In this document: positions 51,324 through 59,990 of the stretch, piece after piece | How the letters are laid out: each line of letters begins with the position of its first letter | Position numbering within the stretch: the stretch's first letter is position 1 | Assembly: GCF_006539565.1 (NCBI RefSeq) | Contig: NZ_BJNG01000018.1 | Span: 156,326 to 220,325, forward strand | Direction of reading: 5' to 3' | DNA: 64,000 bases | From: Pseudonocardia hydrocarbonoxydans | Lineage (GTDB): Bacteria; Actinomycetota; Actinomycetes; Mycobacteriales; Pseudonocardiaceae | Program-made: the position numbers and the translations under genes | Notes under the pieces: model-generated | What the model was told of the DNA's origin: nothing | Database searches by the model: none | Seen by the model: only the letters and a program-made list of their open reading frames with translations

Positions 51324-51742
51324 CGGGGCACCCCGGCCATGGCCTGCTCGACCACGTCGGCGGGGATGCGGTCGTGGGTGAGCAGCGTGCCGCCCGCGGC
51401 CCGCACCGCCTGCGCGAACCGGGTGGCCCACACGTTCTCCCAGAGCACGACGAGCGCCGTCGCGCCGGGTGGGACCTCCTCGCCCACGACCGGCACGTCC
51501 TGCTCCCCGAGCAGCTCCAGCACGTCGCCGTCGAGGACGTCGAAGGCGGCGAGCGTGGCCGCGTCGAGCTCGCCGAGCTCCACGGAGGTGACGACGCCCG
51601 CGGTGTCCTTGGAGACGATGAGCAGATCCAGGATGCGGACGGTGCCGGACCCCACGAGCTCCGCGAGCGCCGGCACGACCGTGGGGTCGACGGCCGGCCC
51701 GTCGAACACGATCGCGACCCACTCGACGGGTCCGGCGGTCAC
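51320..51742 (-). CDS. DUF6325 family protein
   Basis: 140 residues. The pattern VTAGPVEWVAIVFDG, RILDLLIVSKD and TALVVLWENVWATRFAQAVRAAGG is that of DUF6325, a relative of DUF1269 proteins usually found beside SHOCT genes in actinobacteria. GTG 51742 overlaps the pepA stop and its own stop overlaps the SHOCT gene, so pepA-DUF6325-SHOCT is one coupled unit. Function is unknown, though stress-linked in context. Confidence 0.82.
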   Translation of the reverse strand: MTAGPVEWVAIVFDGPAVDPTVVPALAELVGSGTVRILDLLIVSKDTAGVVTSVELGELDAATLAAFDVLDGDVLELLGEQDVPVVGEEVPPGATALVVLWENVWATRFAQAVRAAGGTLLTHDRIPADVVEQAMAGVPR

Positions 51743-53235
51743 CGTCCCGCCCCGAACCCGAGCGCCAGCTCGACCAGCAGGCGCGTGCCGAACCCGCTGC
51801 ACCCGGCGGGCCGCCAGCCGCCGGGCTTCGCGACGTCGGCGGTGCCCGCGATGTCGACGTGGGCCCACGGGAGCCCGTCGACGAACTCGGCGAGGAACAG
51901 CGCGGCCATGATCGCGCCGCCGTTGAGGTCGCCGAGGTTGTTGAGGTCGGCGATCGGGGAGTCGATGTCGGCGCGGTAGCGCCGCTCCAGCGGCAGCTGC
52001 CACAGCGGCTCGTCGGTGCGCGCGCCCGCCTCGATCAGCCGGTCGACCAGTGCCTGGTCGTTGCCCATCACCCCGGCCACCGACGTGCCGAGCGCCCGCA
52101 TGCAGGCACCGGTGAGCGTCGCGATGTCGACGATGGCGTCGGGCCGCTCCTCGGTGGCGAGCACCAGCGCGTCGGACATCACCAGCCGGCCCTCGGCGTC
52201 GGTGTTCCTCACCTCGACGGTCGTGCCGCCGCGCACGGTCAGCACGTCGCCCATCTTCAGGGCGGTGCCCGAGGGCATGTTGTCGGTGCACATCAGGTAC
52301 CCGGTGACGGCGGTGCGGCAGCCCAGCTCGGCGAGCACCGACATGGCGGCGAGCACCGACGCGGCGCCGGACATGTCGTTCTTCATCATCGCGTGGACGC
52401 CGTCGGCGGGTTTGAGGCTGATCCCGCCCGAGTCGTACATGATCCCCTTGCCGACGAGCGCCAGCCGCCCCGCGGGCTCGCCCGGTGGCGTGTAGGTCAG
52501 CGTGACCATGCGCGGCGGCTCGTGGCTCCCGCCGTTGACGCCGAGCAGACCGCCACAGCCGAGCGCGACCAGTGCGTCACGGTCGAAGACCTCCACCCCC
52601 AGGCCGCGCGCGCCGCCGAGCTGGACGGCGACGTCCGCCATCCGGGCGGCGGTGAGGTGGGCGGGCGGGCAGTTCGCGAGGTCGCGGGTCAGCGCGGTGG
52701 CCCCGGCGAGGATCCGCCCGGTCTCCGCGCCCGCCCCGGCGGGACCGACCGCCCCCGGGGCCACGACGGTGACCGCCGCGACCGCCGTGCGCCCGGGTGC
52801 GGACTTGAGCGGGACGTAGGCGTAGCGGGCCAGCAGCACGCCCTCGACCAGCACCTGGGCCGTGGCCCGCGGGTCCGCGCCGGTGAGCAGCAGGGCGGGC
52901 CGCGCGCTCCACGGCACCGCGTTCGCGAACGCCGCGGCGGCGTCGCGCAGGCCCGCGGCGTCCGGCGCGTCACCGGTCCCGACGGCGACCCGGACCGGTC
53001 CGGCCCCGCCGGGGACCAGCAGCGTCCGGCCGGGTTCCCCGCCGAACCCGGCCGCGGCCAGCGCCGCGCGGTCGAGCCCGAGCTCCGCCGGCACGTCACC
53101 GGCGGGCCCGAGCAGGACGGCGAGCGCGTCGGCGTCGGACGGCACGGCCGCCGCGGCGCAGACCCGCACGGCGCCGGTCTCGCGGACCGACGGCACCGGG
53201 TCGAAGTCCGCGGGGACGCGGATGGCAGGGGACAT
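51739..53235 (-). CDS. pepA: M17 family leucyl aminopeptidase
   Basis: 498 residues. The metal and catalytic site residues appear in LVGKGIMYDSGGISLKPA, MKNDMSGA and the signature NTDAEGRLVMSDAL. It cleaves N-terminal amino acids in the cytosol; some members also bind DNA. The residue after the GKG Lys is Ile-Met-Tyr where Phe-Asp is typical: GKGITFDSGG becomes GKGIMYDSGG, a minor variant. It is flanked by short coupled membrane genes. Confidence 0.95.
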   Translation of the reverse strand: MSPAIRVPADFDPVPSVRETGAVRVCAAAAVPSDADALAVLLGPAGDVPAELGLDRAALAAAGFGGEPGRTLLVPGGAGPVRVAVGTGDAPDAAGLRDAAAAFANAVPWSARPALLLTGADPRATAQVLVEGVLLARYAYVPLKSAPGRTAVAAVTVVAPGAVGPAGAGAETGRILAGATALTRDLANCPPAHLTAARMADVAVQLGGARGLGVEVFDRDALVALGCGGLLGVNGGSHEPPRMVTLTYTPPGEPAGRLALVGKGIMYDSGGISLKPADGVHAMMKNDMSGAASVLAAMSVLAELGCRTAVTGYLMCTDNMPSGTALKMGDVLTVRGGTTVEVRNTDAEGRLVMSDALVLATEERPDAIVDIATLTGACMRALGTSVAGVMGNDQALVDRLIEAGARTDEPLWQLPLERRYRADIDSPIADLNNLGDLNGGAIMAALFLAEFVDGLPWAHVDIAGTADVAKPGGWRPAGCSGFGTRLLVELALGFGAGR

Positions 53236-53241
53236 GGGAGG

Positions 53242-53310
53242 TCAGGTCCTTTCCCGGAACGGCCGGAGGAGCAGGACGAGCAGCACCGCGAGGACGGCGA
53301 CGTCGGTCAC
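53242..53310 (-). CDS. 22-codon membrane micropeptide candidate
   Basis: GTG 53310 overlaps the DUF308 stop (GTGA). The 22-residue product is one hydrophobic helix (VAVLAVLLVLLLR) with a charged RPFRERT end. Size and topology fit a small membrane-anchored regulatory peptide, but it may be a chance open frame. The pepA ATG starts 6 bp after its stop. Confidence 0.35.
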   Translation of the reverse strand: MTDVAVLAVLLVLLLRPFRERT

Positions 53311-53927
53311 GGGCGCGACGCGTGGGCGCCCGTCCGGGCCTCGGACCGCCCGCCCAGCGCCAGCACGATCGCGTCCACGCCGCACAGGATCAGGAAGATC
53401 CCCACCAGGTTGACGAACAGCAGCACCTCGCGCAGCGGCGACCCGATCGCCCACACCCCGATCAGCAGCTCGAACAGACCCAGCACCAGGCCCAGCCACC
53501 ACAGGCCGCGCTTGGCGTCGACCAGCGTGCCGATGATCCGGCTCAGCCCGTTGAACACGAAGCCCCACGCGGTGACGACGGCCAGCACGTACAGGGTCGG
53601 CCCGGGCCACACGACGGCCGCGACCCCGGCGCCGACGGCCAGCACCCCGCCGGCGTAGGCGATCCAGCGCCAGCGCCGGTCCATGCCGCCGGCGATCAGG
53701 AACTGGACGCCGCCCGCGACGACGAACCCGATGCCGGCGAGCACCGCGACCGACGCGAGTGCAGCCGGTCGCAGGCTCATCACCAGCAGCCCGTAGAGGA
53801 CGGTGAGGACGCCGATCACCAGCATCGCCCACCAGCCCGTCCGATCGGGGTCGTCCGGTCGGGCCGGGGCGTCGGGTCGGGCCGCGGCGGCCGGGTCGGC
53901 GGGTTCGGGTGCGGTCGTGCTGGACAC
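53307..53927 (-). CDS. DUF308/HdeD family membrane protein
   Basis: 206 residues from GTG 53927, which has AGGAGG about 8 nt upstream. After an Asp/Pro/Ala-rich N-terminus, six helices occur as three similar pairs, as in HdeD. GIGFVVAGGVQFL and GFVFNGLSRIIGTL repeat the same pattern. HdeD is linked to acid resistance in E. coli; here the function is inferred only. Confidence 0.85.
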   Translation of the reverse strand: MSSTTAPEPADPAAAARPDAPARPDDPDRTGWWAMLVIGVLTVLYGLLVMSLRPAALASVAVLAGIGFVVAGGVQFLIAGGMDRRWRWIAYAGGVLAVGAGVAAVVWPGPTLYVLAVVTAWGFVFNGLSRIIGTLVDAKRGLWWLGLVLGLFELLIGVWAIGSPLREVLLFVNLVGIFLILCGVDAIVLALGGRSEARTGAHASRP

Positions 53928-54096
53928 GGGCGGCCTCCTGCCGGCGGGGGAACAGGAGTGACGGTGCCCGCCCGCCCGGGCACCCTGCCTCGTCCGCGGC
54001 GGGGGAGGTGTGGTGTCGGCCTGGCCCCGGGCCCCCGCCGCGGGCCTGCCGGGGCCCCGGCGCGGGTGCTCGACGGACGCCCCGGCGGGGCCCGGG

Positions 54097-54115
54097 CTCC
54101 CCCGCTGCGGGGGAG
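54097..54115 (+). other. Hairpin in the GC-rich divergent leader between DUF308 and MFS genes
   Basis: The 259-bp region 53928-54186 has no gene. It contains CTCCCCCGC/GCGGGGGAG (9-bp arms, 1-nt centre) and GGTGCCCG/CGGGCACC at 53963-53984. Either may be regulatory in the leader mRNAs. No clear promoter was recognised. Confidence 0.4.
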
Positions 54116-54186
54116 GCCCCCGCGGTCCGCGCCGCCGAGGGTGGGTGCCCTGTCCGCAGGCCCCGCAGGACCGAAAGGCGTGCCGC

Positions 54187-55824
54187 ATGACCTCGCCACC
54201 CGCCCCGCCCGGCGTCGCGAACGCGTCCTGGCTGCCCCTGGTCGTCGTGGTCCTGACCCAGATCCAGGCCTCGTTCGCCGTCAACGCCCTGACGGTGTCC
54301 ATGCAGGGGATCACCACCGACCTGAGCACCCCGGCCACCAGCGTGGGAACGGCGATCACCGCGGGGACCTTCGCGATGGCGGCGTTCATCCTGCTGGGGG
54401 CGAAGGTGGGGGCGAAGTACGGTTCCCGGCGGGTGTTCCAGATCGCGGTGGCGATCCACGGGGCGGCCATGGCGGCCGTCGCGCTGAGCGTCAGCCCGGC
54501 GATGCTGTTCGTCGCCCAGGCCGCCTCCGGCGCGGTGATCGCCCTGATCGCCCCGGCGCTGGTGGTGTTCATCTCCACCAACTTCCACGGCGAGCAGCAG
54601 GCCAGGGCCATCGGCTTCCTCGCCGCCGCGATCCCGGCGGCGGGGGTGCTCGCCCTGCTCGTCGCGGGCTCCTTCGCCTCGACGATCGGCTGGCGCTGGT
54701 CGTTCGCGCTGGTCGTCGCCTTCGCGGTGGTCAACCTGGTGCTGAGCTTCCGGATCCGGGCGGTCCCGGCGCAGCCCGACATCCGCATCGACTGGACCGG
54801 TGCCGCGCTGGCCGCCGGGTCGGTGATCATGCTGAGCTTCGGCTTCAGCGGGCTGGCCTCGTGGGGGCTGTTCCTGGCGACCCCGGCCGCCCCGTTCTCG
54901 GTGTTCGGCGTCTCGCCCGCGCCGCTGCTGATCGTCGGCGGCGTCGTCGGTGCGCAGGCCTTCTTCTCCTGGACCCGCTCGCAGCAGGAGGCCGGGCGCC
55001 CGCAGCTGTTCTCCCTCGACGTCCTGAAGTCACCCTCCGAGCGGGCCACCACCGTGTGCATGGCGACGATGCTGTTCGTCGGCACCGCGGCGAACTTCCT
55101 CATCCCGCTCTACCTGCAGATCGTGCAGGGCCGCACCAGCTTCGAGACCTCGATCTCGGTGATCCCGTACACCCTGTCGATCTTCGTGGCCAGCTCGGTG
55201 GTGGCCGGGTTCTACCGGCGCTGGTCGCCCGCCGTGATCGCCAGGGCCGGGTTCGTCGTGGTGGCCGCCGCGCTGACGCTGCTCGGGGTCACCATCCGCA
55301 ACGACTGGAGCCAGATCCTCGTCGTCGTCGGGCTGATCACGCTGGGCCTGGGGCAGGGCGCGATCGTGGCGCTGGTCTTCAACACCCTGCTCACCGCCGT
55401 CCCCAGGAACCTCTCCGGCGACGTCGGCGCGTGGCGCGGGCTGGTGCACAACATCTCCGGCAGCGTCGGCATCGCCCTGGCCAGCGTGTTCGCCGTCGGG
55501 GTGCTGGGCGGGATCGTGTCGAGCCAGCTCGTCGACAACCCCGCCATCCCTCCGGAGCTCAAGTCCCAGGTCAACCTCGACCAGGTCAACTTCGTCCCCA
55601 ACGACGCGCTCGTCGAGACCCTCGGCGCCACCACCGCCACCGCGGCGCAGGTGGACGAGGCCGTCCGGATCAACACCGAGGCCCGGATCCGGGCGCTGCG
55701 CACCTCGCTGCTGGTGCTGGCGGCCCTCGCGCTGCTGGCGATCGTGCCGGCGGGCCGGATGCCCGGCTCGGTGCCCGACGAGCTCCGGGCGGCACCCGCG
55801 CCGGCGACCGAGCCGGCCGGCTGA
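54187..55824 (+). CDS. MFS transporter (DHA2-like, about 14 helices)
   Basis: 545 residues. Conserved motifs are GAKVGAKYGSRRVF in the loop after TM2 (motif A-like) and the MLFVAQAASGAVIAL helix. The C-terminal half has the longer set of spans, and a 50-residue loop lies before the last helix (LKSQVNLDQVNFVPND). Substrates are typically drugs or small organic ions. ATG 54187 follows an AAAGG box. It starts the plus-strand half of the membrane cluster. Confidence 0.9.
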   Translation: MTSPPAPPGVANASWLPLVVVVLTQIQASFAVNALTVSMQGITTDLSTPATSVGTAITAGTFAMAAFILLGAKVGAKYGSRRVFQIAVAIHGAAMAAVALSVSPAMLFVAQAASGAVIALIAPALVVFISTNFHGEQQARAIGFLAAAIPAAGVLALLVAGSFASTIGWRWSFALVVAFAVVNLVLSFRIRAVPAQPDIRIDWTGAALAAGSVIMLSFGFSGLASWGLFLATPAAPFSVFGVSPAPLLIVGGVVGAQAFFSWTRSQQEAGRPQLFSLDVLKSPSERATTVCMATMLFVGTAANFLIPLYLQIVQGRTSFETSISVIPYTLSIFVASSVVAGFYRRWSPAVIARAGFVVVAAALTLLGVTIRNDWSQILVVVGLITLGLGQGAIVALVFNTLLTAVPRNLSGDVGAWRGLVHNISGSVGIALASVFAVGVLGGIVSSQLVDNPAIPPELKSQVNLDQVNFVPNDALVETLGATTATAAQVDEAVRINTEARIRALRTSLLVLAALALLAIVPAGRMPGSVPDELRAAPAPATEPAG

Positions 55825-55855
55825 CCCGGGCGGCGACCACGGAGGTGGTGGGGAC

Positions 55856-56068
55856 GTGACGACGCGCTACGAGTTCCGGGTGGCCGGCCTGCTGTCGGAG
55901 CGGGCCAGGGGCGCGTTCCCGGACATGACGGTCCTGCACGCCCCGCCGCAGACGATCATCCTCGGGGAGGTGCTCGACGAGTCCCACCTGCACGGGGTGC
56001 TGGCGCTGATCCAGAACCTGGGGCTGCACGTCGTGTCGGTGCAGGAAGTCCCGGGCGCCGACCCGTGA
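55856..56068 (+). CDS. Small hypothetical protein upstream of the AI-2E gene
   Basis: 70 residues from GTG 55856 with GGAGG about 12 nt upstream. The predicted strand-helix-strand pattern (YEFRVAGLLSE, HGVLALIQNLGLHVVSVQEV) suggests a small compact fold. No family recognised. The stop overlaps the AI-2E family gene start (GTGA), so it is coupled. Confidence 0.65.
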   Translation: MTTRYEFRVAGLLSERARGAFPDMTVLHAPPQTIILGEVLDESHLHGVLALIQNLGLHVVSVQEVPGADP

Positions 56069-57174
56069 CCGCGCTGCCCCGGGCGTTCGTGGTGCTGGTG
56101 GGGGCGGCCGCCGCGGTGGTGCTGGCGGCGGGCGTACAGGCGACGGCCTGGCTGATCGGGCCGGCGTTCCTCGCGTTCGTGATCGTCATCGTGGTCAGCC
56201 CCGTGGAGGGGCGGCTGCGCGGGCTGGGGGTGCCGCGCTGGCTGTCGGTGGCCGCGCTGGTGCTGCTCGTCTACGCCGTCGTACTGGTACTGGTCGTGGT
56301 GCTGGTCGTCTCGGTGGCGCAGCTGGCGACGATCCTGCCGCGCTACGCCGCGGAGGCGGACGCGCTCGTCGCCGGGCTGACGGGGCTGCTGGGCGAGTGG
56401 GGCGTCGGGGTCGGCCAGGTGCGGGTACTGGCCGCGGCGCTGGACCTCGGGCGGCTCGTCGCCGTCGTCGGAGCGCTGCTGGCCGGGGTGACGGGCCTGG
56501 CCACCAACCTGGTCTTCCTGCTGTCGCTGATGCTGTTCCTCAGCATCGAGTCCACCGAGGCGTCGGCCCGGATGGCGGCCATCGCCGCGGACCGCCCGCA
56601 CATCGCCGACGGGCTGGTCCGGTTCGCCGTCGACACCCGCCGGTACCTGGTCGTGACGACGGTGTTCGGGCTGCTGGTGGGGGCCGTCGACACGATCGCC
56701 CTGGCGTTGCTGGGGGTGCCGCTCGCGCTGTTGTGGGGGCTGCTGGCGTTCCTCACCAACTACATCCCCTACGTCGGGTTCTGGCTCGGCGTGCTGCCGC
56801 CCGCGCTGCTGGCCCTGCTCGTCGGGGGCCCGCAGCTGGTGCTGGCCGTGTTAGTGATCTACAGCGTGGTCAACTTCCTGCTGACCTCGCTGGCCCAGCC
56901 CCGGTTCATCGGCAACGCCGTCGGCCTGTCGATCAGCGTGACGTTCCTGGGCCTGGCGTTCTGGGGCTGGATGCTGGGGCTGCTCGGGGCGGTGCTCGCG
57001 GTGCCGCTCACGCTGCTGGTCAAGACGCTGCTGGTCGACTGCGACCCGCGGGCGTCCTGGGCGCAGGCGCTGCTGGGCTCGGCGCGTGACCTCCCCGGGC
57101 GCCGGCCGCCGGTGGACCGCGTCCCGGTCCAGGAGGACGACGGGGCCCCGCCCGCGGCGCTCGCCGGCGGGTGA
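56065..57174 (+). CDS. AI-2E family transporter
   Basis: 369 residues, eight predicted helices in the AI-2 exporter-like arrangement. FLAFVIVIVVSPVEGRLRGLG after TM2 and LLWGLLAFLTNYIPYVGFWLG are conserved in the family. Actual AI-2 export is not proven for most members; some are Na+/H+ antiporters. It is convergent with the DUF1269 gene. Confidence 0.9.
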   Translation: MTALPRAFVVLVGAAAAVVLAAGVQATAWLIGPAFLAFVIVIVVSPVEGRLRGLGVPRWLSVAALVLLVYAVVLVLVVVLVVSVAQLATILPRYAAEADALVAGLTGLLGEWGVGVGQVRVLAAALDLGRLVAVVGALLAGVTGLATNLVFLLSLMLFLSIESTEASARMAAIAADRPHIADGLVRFAVDTRRYLVVTTVFGLLVGAVDTIALALLGVPLALLWGLLAFLTNYIPYVGFWLGVLPPALLALLVGGPQLVLAVLVIYSVVNFLLTSLAQPRFIGNAVGLSISVTFLGLAFWGWMLGLLGAVLAVPLTLLVKTLLVDCDPRASWAQALLGSARDLPGRRPPVDRVPVQEDDGAPPAALAGG

Positions 57175-57182
57175 GGCCCCGG

Positions 57183-57212
57183 GGTGTCCTACTCGGCGGT
57201 GTCCTACTCGGC
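57183..57212. repeat. 15-bp tandem duplication at the DUF1269 stop codon
   Basis: GGTGTCCTACTCGGC occurs twice in tandem (57183-57197, 57198-57212). On the minus strand it duplicates the last codons and stop (GCC GAG TAG GAC ACC). The second TAG is a back-up stop. Confidence 0.8.
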
Positions 57213-57689
57213 GAAGGCCGCGCGCAGGGCGTCGTCCTGGTCGGTGGACAGGTTGGTGAACAGCAGCTGCGGCCGCTGCCCGGTGAACGCCTCGGAGACC
57301 TTGTCCAGCACCACGTCGGAGGTGAGGACGAACAGCGCCGAGGTGCCCGGGGTGATCTCGTCGCGGGCCCGCTTCACGAAGTCGTCGCTGATCCCGGCGT
57401 CGGCCAGGGTCCCGCCCAGCGCCCCGAACGCCGCACCCAGCGCCGCCCCGAGCAGGGGCACGAAGAACAGCAGGCCGAACAGCAGGCCCCAGAACGCCCC
57501 GCCGAGCGCGCCTGCCCCGGTCAGGTTGTGCAGCTGCTCGGTGCGGGGCTTCTTCGCGTCCTTCGGCCACGACACCGTGGCCGCGTCCCAGACCGTCACC
57601 AGCTTCTTGCGGGCCAGGTCCTCCAGGGTCGCCACGGCCCGGGCGGCTCCGTCCTCGGTGTCGAACCGCCACACGCTCAACGTGCTCAT
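57204..57689 (-). CDS. DUF1269 family membrane protein
   Basis: 161 residues. The N-terminal soluble part (RFDTEDGAARAVATLEDLARKKLVTVWDAATVSW) is followed by a Gly/Ala-rich hydrophobic core (GALGGAFWGLLFGLLFFVPLLGAALGAAFGALGG) and a C-terminal part DDFVKRARDEITPGTSALFVLT. This is the DUF1269 pattern and is related to the DUF6325 protein in the same cluster. Function unknown. ATG 57689. Confidence 0.85.
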   Translation of the reverse strand: MSTLSVWRFDTEDGAARAVATLEDLARKKLVTVWDAATVSWPKDAKKPRTEQLHNLTGAGALGGAFWGLLFGLLFFVPLLGAALGAAFGALGGTLADAGISDDFVKRARDEITPGTSALFVLTSDVVLDKVSEAFTGQRPQLLFTNLSTDQDDALRAAFAE

Positions 57690-57783
57690 GTCCCGCTCCT
57701 CGTCCCGGGCGCCGGGGCGGCGCCTCGGGTCCGAGGTTCGGGCAGGGCGCCCCGGGGCGGCCTCCCCCGTGGAGGAGGAGACC

Positions 57784-59025
57784 TCAGTTCTCGTGCAGGC
57801 GCCCCGTCAGCTCCTCGACCAGCTCGCGGAACCGCGCCGACTCCCGGTCGAACGGCGGGCTCGGGGCCAGGCGGGTCGGGTTCGGGCGCACCACGAACGA
57901 CACGAGCCAGCCCAGCGGCTGGTTCTCCGCGAGCGCCTCGGCGGGGTCGTCGTCGCCCGCCCACTCGCCGACGTCGCGCAGCAGCTCGACGGCCTGCTCC
58001 AGCTGCGTGGCGTCGACGGCGAGGACGCCCTCGGCGATGTCGTCGGCCAGCCCGGTGAGGACGTAGGAGTCGAGGTCGTCGACCTCCACCTCCAGCTCGC
58101 CCACCGACGCCCGCGCGACCACGTCCGGCCAGGTCGAGGCGGCCGTGAGGTCGTGCCCGTCGGCCCCGTCCTCGGCGATCCAGCGGGCCAGCGCGCGCCC
58201 GCCGCCGAAGACCTCGATGGTGCCGCCGGTGCCCAGGAACACCGGCTTGTCGTCGAGGAAGCAGCGCAGCGAGACGAACTCGCCGTCGCGGGTCGTGATC
58301 CGGATCGGGTGGATGCCGACCTCGTTCCAGAAACCCTCCGGCTCCTCGTCGTCGGTGTCGGCCGTGTCGTCGACGTCGTCGGTGTCGTCGGCGGGGGCGA
58401 TCGCGTCGGCGTCCTCCACCGGTACGGCGGCCGCGGCCTCCTCCTTCTCCGCCGTCGCGAGCGCCGCGGCGTCGACCTCGGGGGTGTCGACGAGGTCGTC
58501 GAGGGCGTCGATCACGTCGTCCCAGCGCGCGGCGACGACGTCGACCAGCTCCGTCCACTGCCGCCCGCCCTCGCGCCCGACGAACGGCAGCGTGCCCTGG
58601 TGCAGCAGCCCGAAGCCGGGCGCGGAGTCGAGCACCTCGGTGACGACGTCGAGCTCGCAGACGTCGGCGATCGAGCGCAGCATCTCGACGATCTCGCCCA
58701 GCTCGCCGATCGTCCACTGGTCGGCGTCCTCGGCCACCAGCTCGGGCACGCCGATGATGTCGTAGGTCTGCGTCTCCTGCGGGGTCAGCTCGGCGACGCT
58801 GAGATCGGGCACGACCGACCACGCGGGGTGGTCGACCAGGTCGTGCTCGCGCGCGGTGCGGACGAACGCGGCGAGCTGCGCCACCTCGGGGAAGGCGAAC
58901 AGCGCGTCGTCGTCGCCCAGGAACGCCTCCCACTCCTCGCCGTCCTCGCGCCACTTCGGGGCCCAGAGGGTGACGAGGTCGCCCTCGGTGAGGGAGAGCT
59001 GGATCGGGACGATGTCGCTGGCCAC
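57784..59025 (-). CDS. Conserved actinobacterial protein of unknown function (acidic central linker)
   Basis: 413 residues from GTG 59025. The first 185 residues (PIQLSLTEGDLVTLWAPKWREDGEEWEAFLG) and the last 170 look like two globular parts joined by a very acidic linker (about 190-240, DDTDDVDDTADTDDEE). No catalytic motif is seen. Homologues are often labelled primosomal protein, which I do not accept without evidence. It is downstream of the short aldehyde dehydrogenase gene on the same strand, 26 bp apart. Confidence 0.75.
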   Translation of the reverse strand: MASDIVPIQLSLTEGDLVTLWAPKWREDGEEWEAFLGDDDALFAFPEVAQLAAFVRTAREHDLVDHPAWSVVPDLSVAELTPQETQTYDIIGVPELVAEDADQWTIGELGEIVEMLRSIADVCELDVVTEVLDSAPGFGLLHQGTLPFVGREGGRQWTELVDVVAARWDDVIDALDDLVDTPEVDAAALATAEKEEAAAAVPVEDADAIAPADDTDDVDDTADTDDEEPEGFWNEVGIHPIRITTRDGEFVSLRCFLDDKPVFLGTGGTIEVFGGGRALARWIAEDGADGHDLTAASTWPDVVARASVGELEVEVDDLDSYVLTGLADDIAEGVLAVDATQLEQAVELLRDVGEWAGDDDPAEALAENQPLGWLVSFVVRPNPTRLAPSPPFDRESARFRELVEELTGRLHEN

Positions 59026-59051
59026 GGCGAGGAGCCTAGGACCCTCCCCGG

Positions 59052-59936
59052 TCAGCGACCGACCGGGTGCCAGACCGTCTTGATCTCGGTGAACGCGCGC
59101 AGCCGCGCCAGGCCCGGCGTGCGGGTGGGGTCGGGCTCGGTGGCCGGGCGGGGCAGCACCCGCTTCACGGTGCCCGCCGCGGCGCGCTCGCACTCGGCCG
59201 CGAGGTCCGGCGGCGCCCCGGTGAGGTCGAGGGCGTGGACGTCGCCGTGCGCGGCGAGCCAGGGCGCCAGCTCCGCGGTGGATCCGGTGAGCAGGTTGAC
59301 CACGCCGCCGGGCACGTCGGAGGTGGCGAGCACCTCGGCCAGCCCGACGGCGGGCAGCGGACGCTCCTGCGACGCCACCACCACGGCGGTGCAGCCGGTG
59401 GCCAGGACCGGCGCCACGGCGTCGACGAGGCCCAGCAGCGACGAGGACTGCGGGGCCAGCACCCCGACCACCCCGGTCGGCTCGGGGGTGGACCAGTTGA
59501 CCAGCGGCCCGGCCACCGGGTTCACCGAGCCGAGCACCGAGGCGATCTTGTCGGTCCAGCCCGCGTACCAGACCCAGCGGTCGATCGCGGCGTCGACGAG
59601 GGCCGCGGCCTTCTTCCGGGTGCCGCCCTCGGCGGCCAGCACGTCGTCGGCGAACTGGTCGTGGCGGGCCTGCAGCATCTCCGCGACGCGGTAGAGCACC
59701 TGCCCCCGGTTGTACGCCGTGGCCCCCGACCAGCCCCGGAACGCCGACCCGGCCGCGCTCACCGCGTCGCGGACGTCCTTGCGGGAGGCCAGCGCGGCGT
59801 GCGCCAGCAGCCGGCCCTTCGCGTCGGAGACGGGGTAGCTGCGGCCGGACTCCGAGCGCGGGAACGCCCCACCCACGTACAGCTTGAACGTCTTGGCGAC
59901 GGGCAGGCGGCCGTCGACGGCGGGGGAGAGGCTCAC
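59052..59936 (-). CDS. Half-size aldehyde dehydrogenase-like protein lacking the catalytic domain
   Basis: 294 residues, against about 480 in active enzymes. The N-terminal NAD-binding half (FKLYVGGAFPRSESG to GVVGVLAPQSSSLLGLVDAVAPVLATG) leads directly to a C-terminal end typical of the family (ARLRAFTEIKTVWHPVG). The middle segment with the catalytic Cys (GQxC) and Glu is absent, so no dehydrogenase activity is expected. The frame is clean, indicating a stable in-frame loss. A regulatory or partner role with the complete enzyme at 61558 is plausible. Confidence 0.82.
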   Translation of the reverse strand: MSLSPAVDGRLPVAKTFKLYVGGAFPRSESGRSYPVSDAKGRLLAHAALASRKDVRDAVSAAGSAFRGWSGATAYNRGQVLYRVAEMLQARHDQFADDVLAAEGGTRKKAAALVDAAIDRWVWYAGWTDKIASVLGSVNPVAGPLVNWSTPEPTGVVGVLAPQSSSLLGLVDAVAPVLATGCTAVVVASQERPLPAVGLAEVLATSDVPGGVVNLLTGSTAELAPWLAAHGDVHALDLTGAPPDLAAECERAAAGTVKRVLPRPATEPDPTRTPGLARLRAFTEIKTVWHPVGR

Positions 59937-59990
59937 GGGCCGAGCCTAACGGGCACCCGGCCCGGGAGCCGTCGTGGTCACGATCGCCGG

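Noticed and set aside
57784..59025. Primosomal protein
   Set aside because: The sequence shows no helicase, zinc-finger or ssDNA-binding motif; the label seems to be inherited by annotation transfer.
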